DNA of 47,879 nucleotides from NCBI GenBank assembly GCA_964568885.1, contig CAZMSF010000007.1:1-47879 (forward strand), given 5' to 3'. This document shows positions 41,178 to 47,879 of this stretch, in pieces; positions within the stretch are counted from its first letter, which is position 1; the number at the start of each line of letters is the position of its first letter. Made by a program: the position numbers and the translations under genes. The notes beneath the pieces were generated by a model that had not been told where the DNA came from, did not search any database, and worked only from the letters and a program-made list of their open reading frames with translations. This DNA comes from JAUSNA01 sp964568885. Its GTDB lineage: Bacteria; Patescibacteriota; Microgenomatia; Levybacterales; GWA1-39-11.

Positions 41178-41238
41178 GCTTCGCTTACAAAAGCAAACCG
41201 GGGCTGAACCGGAATATGGCTTGCTTTTGAATTGAAGC
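41178..41238 (-). terminator. Imperfect long hairpin
   Basis: About 21 bases (GCTTCGCTTACAAAAGCAAA...) pair imperfectly with 41216-41238. It lies immediately downstream of the small minus-strand frame at 41238-41393 and may end its transcript. Confidence 0.5.
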
Positions 41239-41393
41239 TAATTGACCAAGCCTTGCGACTTTGTACTGCTGTACACAGGCGTGAATACCCTCACTTCCTG
41301 TTCTGATGTAATAAGTTTTCTTTCAAAAAAACCCACTACATCGTCTCCGATGACACGCAATAGTAGCTCCTCGATTTCTGGGCAGTCTTTCAT
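41238..41393 (-). CDS. Possible small acidic protein (51 residues)
   Basis: MKDCPEIEELLLRVIGDD then VVGFFERKLITSEQEVRVF and a short tail; regular helix-strand pattern and balanced composition unlike random AT-rich frames. There is no Shine-Dalgarno and only a weak promoter. The rest of 41063-41682 has no supported gene; a strong AGGAGG before a six-codon frame (MWHKKH, near 41632) on the minus strand is noted but not annotated. Confidence 0.35.
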   Translation of the reverse strand: MKDCPEIEELLLRVIGDDVVGFFERKLITSEQEVRVFTPVYSSTKSQGLVN

Positions 41394-41682
41394 AATGTGC
41401 TATGGCAGGCATTTTCGCGGGCAAAGGGCTGAAAAGTTTCTTCTATTATTCGTAGAAACTGAAGCCGTTTGCAGGTTTTAGTGTATTTTGGAGTGTTCTT
41501 TTTTGGAAAAAGAGACTTTCCATTGTCCTCTACCCGCTACTTTTTAAGCCTAATTCGCATATGATGCTGACAAGAAATACACGAAAAGCTTCACTTGCTT
41601 TCTTACTTTCTTTAATGCTTTTTGTGCCACATATCTTCACCTCCTTTCCTCCACACGTGCGTGGAATACTAAGACATCAAAA

Positions 41683-44600
41683 TCAGTTCACTATTAAGTA
41701 ATTGAACTTGATGTCTTCGGTGGATTTGCCGTCGACTCCGACGGTGAATGATGTGCCCTCAACTTGGTCGAGCAAGAACAGTTGCTGCTGAGTCTTTGTC
41801 TTTGGTGTTATGAATATGAACGAATTGTCACGTACGAGCGGATTGTTGACTTTAACGTGGTCGGTGTTCTTTTTCAAAACAACCAAGCCTGCTGCAGCGG
41901 TAGCTGTTACTTCCGTATCGGAGATAACGGTTGTTGTTCCTTGGCCGAGTTGAAGCTCTGTTGATGAAACGGTCCGGGCAGAAAGAACACCGGCAACTCC
42001 TACATTCTTTGCAAATGTCACATCTTCACCAAATGTCGCTTTTCCATCCGCATCGAATTTGATAAGGCCACCGAGGAAGTCGATACCACCTTGTCTGAAT
42101 GGCTGAATGGACAAGTCGTCTCCAAGCGTGTACAAACTGTTATTTGAGAGGGTGAGTGTTGAACCGCTACCAATTGTTATTGAGTCCATTACAGAAGCCT
42201 CAGAAAGCGTTGTCGTGCCGTAGGAAGCAAAATTATTGACCATGGTAAGCTCGCCGCTTGTTGACCCTTGAGAAATGAAGCTGAGGATATTAAGAGAGCT
42301 CATCTTGTCGAGCTTTGCCGAAAGCGACGACATCTGAGTTTCAAAGTCTTTTTGGTTGAGGGCCAAAAGATTTAGCCTGTCTGCGAAGCTTATTACAGCA
42401 CTTCCTGTTGCAAGCTGACTTGAAAGCGATTCAATTGAGTTGGTGATGATTTCGAGTCCTTCGATAGACTCGGCCTTAATTTTCTTAGCAACGAGAAGGT
42501 CGGTCACAATTTGCGGGCTTATGACTTCCTGTGTTGCGGCTACTTTATCAGTGTAGATACTTTGCCCGTTGTCCTTTTGGGTCTTTAAGAAGCCGAGCAC
42601 TTCTTGTTGGCGCCTTGCGCTGGTTCCTTCAGAAAAGTCCATCCCTGAAACTGCGGGGAGCTCTTCCTCTTTGAGCGCATAACCGTTCTCTTTCATGGCA
42701 ACATCAACCGATCCCCCATTGTAGGAGGTAAGGTTCACAAATACGGTTATGATTCCGCATTTTGTGGCTGTGAGGCTGCCTGCGCCGAATTTAGGACATT
42801 CCTGGACTTGGTCCGGTGTGAAGTCTTCCATCGCCTGACCGATGACACGTCCCGCAACGGTTGCCTTCATGGCGTATCCTGGGATAGAAGCCGAAGTGAG
42901 GTAGTCCCCGGCATGGATTTCTCCGTTTTCGGTACTGACTTTGACCGGGACACGCCCGACAAGTGCTATCGGATATGAATTTTCGGTGTATGCACCGGCT
43001 ACGAATCCGGGCTGGGTTGAGACTACCCCCATTGCATTCTGGTCGTAAGCAAGGGTTGAACGCCTTGTGTTCTGGGGATGGAATCTGTCAAGTGAAACGA
43101 CCTCGCCTGCAACAAGACTATCTTGTGACTGATAGCGCTCTGCAAGGTCGGCGCCTCCTGAATTCCATGCGCCGGTGTCTGAGGTGTATGCCTGGCCGTC
43201 TGAGGAGAAACGGAAAACGTTGTTGCCACCGCTTGCGAGCGTTAACAATGTCGGATCTTGAATATTCATTACTTTCCAATATTCAAGTACGGGAGCTTGA
43301 ACTGCACGGTAGTACACCATATTCCCTCCTGAGTCCGACGCATTCCACACTCTTGTTTTTGCACCCGGAAGATCCTGTAAGTATCCCTGCAAATCAAACC
43401 GGGCTTGAAGCCATGTGTCGCCGGAGGACGGTGAAAGGTAAGAGCCGCTTGTTACCGCATCTTTCCAAGAAGCAACTCCTAACGCTTGCTGCGATGAGGC
43501 TGTTCTATACTTGACTGTTATTGTCCCTTGTCCTATGTTTTTCCAGAATATAGAAGACGTGCTGCTCAAATTCGGAACCTGTATTTGCTCCGTGGTATAC
43601 GTACCACCCAGATTCCAACCGGCGTCGATAATAACGGTATTTGCAGTGCTTCCTCCGCAGATGGCTACATATTCTCCCGTTGGGCGCTGGAACACATGAC
43701 CTCCCGTGTTAACGTTACACGGAAGCGTTGGCGCACTGGTAGCAGTTACGGCAACTCCTGACTGCGGATCAATTATATTGGTTGTTGCCGCATTTCCTCC
43801 GTTAGCCTTGAATATCTTCCCGTCTGATCTCGGTATGACGAATGCTCCGGCACCATTAGCAGTTGGTGTGGGACCGGCAGCAAAGGTATTTTGAATAGGA
43901 TCGTACCAGTTGGAAGTGGCCGCTGACTTAAACAAGAGAATTCTTCCGGTATTAAGCTGTATAGCGCTACCTCCTGTGTTAACCGTACCCCCCACCAGAG
44001 CGGGTCCGGCAGCAAATGAATTTGATGCAGGATCATAGACATTGGTGCCTGTGGCTATAGCATTTCCATTACCAAGAATTATCGTAAATCGTCCATCTGG
44101 CCTCTTTATATTCATGGCACCTGCTCCTACAAGCGGCGTTGCACCGGTCGTAAACGGACCTTGCATTACTGACATAGTGAAAGGATCCAGGATATTGGTT
44201 GCGGCAGTTGCGCCTCCATTGAGGATAAGAAATGAACCATCGGGCCGCTGCAATGAATTTGCTCCTGTCCCAACATTTCCAAAAAGATTGGGTCCTGCTT
44301 GGAAAAGATTGGCCTGCGGATCGAATATTGCAGTCTTATTGGTCGTGTTCCCCAAAACAACAAAGAATCTTCCGTCAGGAAGCAGGAATGAGTGGGCACC
44401 TGCACCGGCAGCATTTGGCAAATCGGGTCCAGCCGACCACGTATTACTATCGGTGTCGTAAGTCCTGGTTGTAGTAGCGCCGCCGCCAAGTATCGTCAAA
44501 AATTGTCCATTATTGCGCTCAATTGTGTGAGCACCCGCACCTGCATTTCCACCAAGGTTAGCGGATGCAGAGGCTATGATAATGCCGGCTGAAGCTGTTG

Positions 44601-47600
44601 CAGTCGGTTGATTTCTGAGTGTCAGAAGAGTAAGTCTGTTAGAATTATCCGTCCCAACCCCTTCAAGCTGTGCAGATGCTGTCGCAAAATTACGTCCGAA
44701 TGCTGGATCCCCTTGACCGGACGGGTCACCGTAACTTACGAGAGGGTTTTGGATACGCACACTAAATACCGTCGGTTGTATAAAGCTTCTTCGTAAGAAT
44801 GTACCTCCTTCTCCTTCCCAAATATTTGTTTGAGTTATATTAGCTGTTGTGCCACTTGGGTATGAACGAACAGGAACAGAAAAAGTAACTTGTATCTTTG
44901 CATACTGAGAATTTCCATATGCTTTTATAAGATCTCCGCTATCTTGAAGAGTTCTGTATGGATTGCTGCCAAGTGAGGTCAACGTATCTCCAGTTTTAAC
45001 CGCCATGTTGATTGTTTCTGAATCAAGACGTGCGTTATTATTTGCAGACTGTGGATTTGCTGACCACATCATTGCCGAATAGGTAGAAATCTTTGTATTA
45101 AGAATGTCCTCCGATGTCCACGTACCCGTCGTATTCCACCCCGCATCATATATGGTCGTTAACTGAGTCGTATTTCCATGAACAACAATATACTTCCCAT
45201 CAGGCCGTTGGATTGTGAGTGCGCCCGCACCTGCACCTGTCGCCCCTTGTAGACCGTTTGCACCCGTCAATTGAGAGAATGAACCGTTTGCACCCGATGT
45301 AGGGTCATACAGTTGAAGGTTCTTACTGGTCCCGCCCACCACTACTATCCATTTCCCGTCAGACCTTTGGAAAGAATGGGCTCCTGCACCCAATGTATCG
45401 GTAGCAAGGGTGGGACCGACAGAGAAGGAATTCGATTTCCAGTCATAAATCTGGGTTGCAGTGCTTCCTCCAACAAGAACCATGAATCTTCCATCGGGAA
45501 GCTGGATGACATGCGTTCCGGCTCCCGGTGTTCCTGTAGTAAGCGATGGCCCTGCAGAAAATGAACCTCCGCCACCCACTCCTGCTGAAGACGGGTCATA
45601 AAGGTTAGTTGTTGTACCTCCCCCCAGCCCTAAAATCCATTTTCCGTCTGGTCGTTGGAAAAGGAATGAGCCAGTAGTAACATTACCGGTCGTTGCTGGC
45701 CCGGTAATAAATGAGCCAATTAGCGAAGTTGTTCCTGTTGCTGTCACCGGATCATGGACACTGGAGGACGTGCTCGTATTTCCATGAATGAGAAGTATTT
45801 TCCCATCGGGACGCCTAATCACCTGTGAGCCCGCTCCGACAGCTGCTGTTGTTGCCGGTCCTGCAATCGCCGTCCCCAAATTGGCTGAGCCACCCGACGA
45901 ATATATTGTTGTACTTGTTGCTGCCCCACCATGAACGACGAGGAATGATCCGTTCTGCCTCTGAAATGCCCGCGCACCTGCTCCCAAGGAAACTGCTCCC
46001 GCACTGCTCGGACCTGCGGTCCAAACCCCGGTCGTTGTATCGTATATCTTGCTTGTTGCAGCTCCGCCGACAAAAACGACAAATTTCCTGTCCGGCCTTT
46101 GGAATGCAACCGACCCTGTAGTTACATTTGCACCTGTCGTCTGGTCAGCAGCAGGCGCGGTAAGTGAAGCACCCGCTCCGATAAGGTCGGTGACGAGTTT
46201 CAGCTGGTTTTCGGAGGTAGTGACCGTGTTGACACTGTCATTTGTACTTATTGCATAGCCTGATTGTGTAAAGTCGACCGAGCTGTCCTTCACAATATCG
46301 TCAGTTGTCGTGTTATTTCCAATCCTTACCGATCCCTTTACGTCTAACTTGAATCCTGAGTCGCCACCATTTCCGATGACGACATTTCCGCTGTTATATA
46401 TAGTGAAGCGTGTTAAGCCTGATGAAGAGGCGGTCAACAACTCTCCGGTTCCGCGGTTGTCAACAACAAGGCCTGCAAATGAGGTATTCGCACTAACCGA
46501 TGCTGCTGCAACAGTACCATAATTCTTTGTCGCACCGGAAATCCTAAACCCTGCAGAAGCTGTTGAATTTCCACCCCAGAGAAGGTCAAGCGTCTGGTTA
46601 ACCGGAACAATTGTTCCCTGAGACGAGATGAGGTTGAACCATCCACCGGCAGCTCCTGCTGCGCAGCCTCCCCATGAAGCGGCAGCTCCTGCTCCGTTTG
46701 AAAGGAGACACTGACCTAAAGCTCCAAACGACCCATTTACCCCAATCGCCCCGGTTGATGCCAGATACAAGCTCGTTGACGAATTACCCGGCTTAAAGGA
46801 GATGTCTCCTGTTGAATTTCCGCCAATAGTAAGAGTCTGTCCCTTTGTTGTCTGAAGACTGCCTGCATTATTGATGGTAAAGCCTCCCGATGCGGAAGCG
46901 ACACCATTGCTTTGAAGCACAAACCGTGTCAACCCTGAGGTCGACGCCGTAAAGAGATCTCCTACTCCACCGTTATCAACCACCAACCCGGCTGAAGAAG
47001 TAGTAGCCGAAAAAGATGCGATAGGTTGAGTTCCCGAGTTGGTAAAGACCCCTCTCACGTCAAGCGTTGCAACGGGAGTTGTTCCCAACGTCCCTATTCC
47101 AACGCCTGATGAAGCATAAAAGCGGGCAATTTCCGTTCCGTTGCTTCCTTCATAATAATTATCTACGAATGCGAGTCCATTTCCTACACCGCTTCTATTA
47201 ACAATACCGAATGCCGATATACCATTCTGCTGGAAAGACATACCAACATCACCCGCGCCGGTTCTTCGAATCACGAGTTTTTCACCGTTGATGTCCGTCG
47301 CATTATCAAGAATATCGAGACGTGCAACGGGTGAAGAATTGTCATCTCCAATACCTACAAATCCACTGGCTCCCCCTGCATATAGCCTAGTTGTTCCAAT
47401 GGTCGTTGTTGCATTAGCTGCAGTCTTAAGATAAATGTCTGTAACTGCGTATTCTGATCCGGAACCGCCTCCTATATTAAGACCATTGTAGTTAGTTTGG
47501 TTATTTGCCTGAATCATTGTAACCGGCAAAGAAGTGGCACTGTTGTACGCGTATGATTTAATACGGGCTGTCTTGTTGACGGCATCAGTTTCGGAGTCAC

Positions 47601-47879
47601 CCAGCATGAACCCTCCGGTTCCTGTATTCCCATGAATAATTCTCACCATGCCGGTTCCATTCAATGGTTTAAGGTAAATATCACCCGTTGTATTCCCTCC
47701 CAGAGTCAAGAAGTTGTTTCGAACGCTTTGCAAACTACCATCCCCGGACAGGTAAATTCCTTTGTTGGCATTTGCGCCATTGATAGCCGAGACCGATGCT
47801 GATGGATTGGTACCCGCTGCAAGACCAAGAACCGAGAACATAGCAGACTGTGTCGAAGTGCCCCCTAAAAGAAGGTCTG
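41683..47879 (-). CDS. Giant surface protein with two seven-repeat beta-propellers (5' end outside window)
   Basis: At least 2064 residues. The frame is open to the window edge and the first codons match an internal LLLGGTST repeat, so the start is upstream. Counting from the first Met in the window (47841): N-terminal beta repeats (1-550, LDLLWGGNSTAS type); propeller 1 (about 564-910) with seven QRPDGKF.V..GG..T..YD...AGP repeats; a jelly-roll-like insert; propeller 2 (about 1094-1420) with seven more. A module DLAERYQS...VALVGRVPVKV...GDYLTSA.IPGYAMKA follows (about 1560-1680), typical of large CPR surface proteins, then a coiled part and C-terminal beta strands. Probably an extracellular adhesin or appendage. 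Confidence 0.85.
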   Translation of the reverse strand, partial: DLLLGGTSTQSAMFSVLGLAAGTNPSASVSAINGANANKGIYLSGDGSLQSVRNNFLTLGGNTTGDIYLKPLNGTGMVRIIHGNTGTGGFMLGDSETDAVNKTARIKSYAYNSATSLPVTMIQANNQTNYNGLNIGGGSGSEYAVTDIYLKTAANATTTIGTTRLYAGGASGFVGIGDDNSSPVARLDILDNATDINGEKLVIRRTGAGDVGMSFQQNGISAFGIVNRSGVGNGLAFVDNYYEGSNGTEIARFYASSGVGIGTLGTTPVATLDVRGVFTNSGTQPIASFSATTSSAGLVVDNGGVGDLFTASTSGLTRFVLQSNGVASASGGFTINNAGSLQTTKGQTLTIGGNSTGDISFKPGNSSTSLYLASTGAIGVNGSFGALGQCLLSNGAGAAASWGGCAAGAAGGWFNLISSQGTIVPVNQTLDLLWGGNSTASAGFRISGATKNYGTVAAASVSANTSFAGLVVDNRGTGELLTASSSGLTRFTIYNSGNVVIGNGGDSGFKLDVKGSVRIGNNTTTDDIVKDSSVDFTQSGYAISTNDSVNTVTTSENQLKLVTDLIGAGASLTAPAADQTTGANVTTGSVAFQRPDRKFVVFVGGAATSKIYDTTTGVWTAGPSSAGAVSLGAGARAFQRQNGSFLVVHGGAATSTTIYSSGGSANLGTAIAGPATTAAVGAGSQVIRRPDGKILLIHGNTSTSSSVHDPVTATGTTSLIGSFITGPATTGNVTTGSFLFQRPDGKWILGLGGGTTTNLYDPSSAGVGGGGSFSAGPSLTTGTPGAGTHVIQLPDGRFMVLVGGSTATQIYDWKSNSFSVGPTLATDTLGAGAHSFQRSDGKWIVVVGGTSKNLQLYDPTSGANGSFSQLTGANGLQGATGAGAGALTIQRPDGKYIVVHGNTTQLTTIYDAGWNTTGTWTSEDILNTKISTYSAMMWSANPQSANNNARLDSETINMAVKTGDTLTSLGSNPYRTLQDSGDLIKAYGNSQYAKIQVTFSVPVRSYPSGTTANITQTNIWEGEGGTFLRRSFIQPTVFSVRIQNPLVSYGDPSGQGDPAFGRNFATASAQLEGVGTDNSNRLTLLTLRNQPTATASAGIIIASASANLGGNAGAGAHTIERNNGQFLTILGGGATTTRTYDTDSNTWSAGPDLPNAAGAGAHSFLLPDGRFFVVLGNTTNKTAIFDPQANLFQAGPNLFGNVGTGANSLQRPDGSFLILNGGATAATNILDPFTMSVMQGPFTTGATPLVGAGAMNIKRPDGRFTIILGNGNAIATGTNVYDPASNSFAAGPALVGGTVNTGGSAIQLNTGRILLFKSAATSNWYDPIQNTFAAGPTPTANGAGAFVIPRSDGKIFKANGGNAATTNIIDPQSGVAVTATSAPTLPCNVNTGGHVFQRPTGEYVAICGGSTANTVIIDAGWNLGGTYTTEQIQVPNLSSTSSIFWKNIGQGTITVKYRTASSQQALGVASWKDAVTSGSYLSPSSGDTWLQARFDLQGYLQDLPGAKTRVWNASDSGGNMVYYRAVQAPVLEYWKVMNIQDPTLLTLASGGNNVFRFSSDGQAYTSDTGAWNSGGADLAERYQSQDSLVAGEVVSLDRFHPQNTRRSTLAYDQNAMGVVSTQPGFVAGAYTENSYPIALVGRVPVKVSTENGEIHAGDYLTSASIPGYAMKATVAGRVIGQAMEDFTPDQVQECPKFGAGSLTATKCGIITVFVNLTSYNGGSVDVAMKENGYALKEEELPAVSGMDFSEGTSARRQQEVLGFLKTQKDNGQSIYTDKVAATQEVISPQIVTDLLVAKKIKAESIEGLEIITNSIESLSSQLATGSAVISFADRLNLLALNQKDFETQMSSLSAKLDKMSSLNILSFISQGSTSGELTMVNNFASYGTTTLSEASVMDSITIGSGSTLTLSNNSLYTLGDDLSIQPFRQGGIDFLGGLIKFDADGKATFGEDVTFAKNVGVAGVLSARTVSSTELQLGQGTTTVISDTEVTATAAAGLVVLKKNTDHVKVNNPLVRDNSFIFITPKTKTQQQLFLLDQVEGTSFTVGVDGKSTEDIKFNYLIVN
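43580..46150 (-). repeat. Fourteen kelch-like coding repeats in two blocks of seven
   Basis: Each block ends with a variant DAGWN...GT[WY]T[ST]E[DE][IQ] blade and is separated from the other by about 180 residues of different sequence. The repeat unit is about 45 residues. The sevenfold count in both blocks fits closed propellers and a duplication of a whole propeller. Confidence 0.75.

Noticed and set aside
41242..41481. Plus-strand 79-residue frame
   Set aside because: Serine-rich low-quality frame without a start site; the opposite strand has a better small ORF.
41561..41701. 46-residue plus-strand frame with a signal-like segment
   Set aside because: Short, without a Shine-Dalgarno, and overlaps the 3' end of the giant surface gene; too weak to annotate.

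Overview
The window reads as a metagenome-assembled scaffold from a Candidate Phyla Radiation (Patescibacteria) bacterium, probably Microgenomates-like. This is an inference from gene style, not a database result. The signs are an AT-leaning genome of short genes, tRNAs without an encoded CCA, many single-pass surface proteins with Thr/Pro linkers, and families common in these bacteria: DUF4342, a CPDGS...RTGPNC cysteine motif, LytR_C proteins and giant repeat surface proteins. One 100-N gap lies at 31923-32022.

Layout. 1-2386: end of secE, then nusG, rplK and rplA. 2415-6460: LmbE-like deacetylase, a GC-rich cassette of small genes, and the glycolytic pair class II aldolase-pgk. 6800-7848: a second GC-rich cassette. 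7872-10650: surface proteins, one ending in PA14. 10744-17776: SurA-like chaperone, era, uppS, rnhB, a PurD-like ATP-grasp protein and small membrane proteins. 17872-19503: DUF4342 and unknown genes. 19736-27109: accessory island ending in tRNA-Trp. 27264-31471: PAP2 phosphatase, GlpX-type FBPase, a GC-rich class I aldolase cassette, an unknown gene and rpmG. 31633-33485: tRNA-Thr and tRNA-Tyr, each with broken half-copies, with the N gap and a fourth GC-rich cassette between them. 33692-47879: cell-envelope genes, including tandem LytR_C and beta-lactamase-fold pairs and a protein of more than 2050 residues with two seven-repeat propellers.

The most striking system is the island at 19736-23079. 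It looks like a short type II CBASS anti-phage operon: a membrane effector candidate, a CD-NTase, and an E2-like protein fused to a SEC-C-type metal motif. It is transcribed divergently from an XRE repressor and an ImmA/IrrE metallopeptidase that match the CapH/CapP regulator pair. The same stretch carries a large serine recombinase whose reading frame runs into tRNA-Trp, so the defence genes probably ride an integrative element.

Three further patterns cut across the window. (1) A roughly 97-nt leader with a covarying hairpin lies at exactly the same distance upstream of two ribosomal protein genes 30 kb apart, rplA and rpmG. (2) At least fifteen genes have a -10 box only 6-11 nt before the start codon, which points to widespread leaderless mRNAs, while genes inside operons use Shine-Dalgarno sites. 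(3) Four short GC-rich cassettes with their own start-site style (GGAG, 5-9 nt, GTG/ATG) interrupt the AT-richer background.
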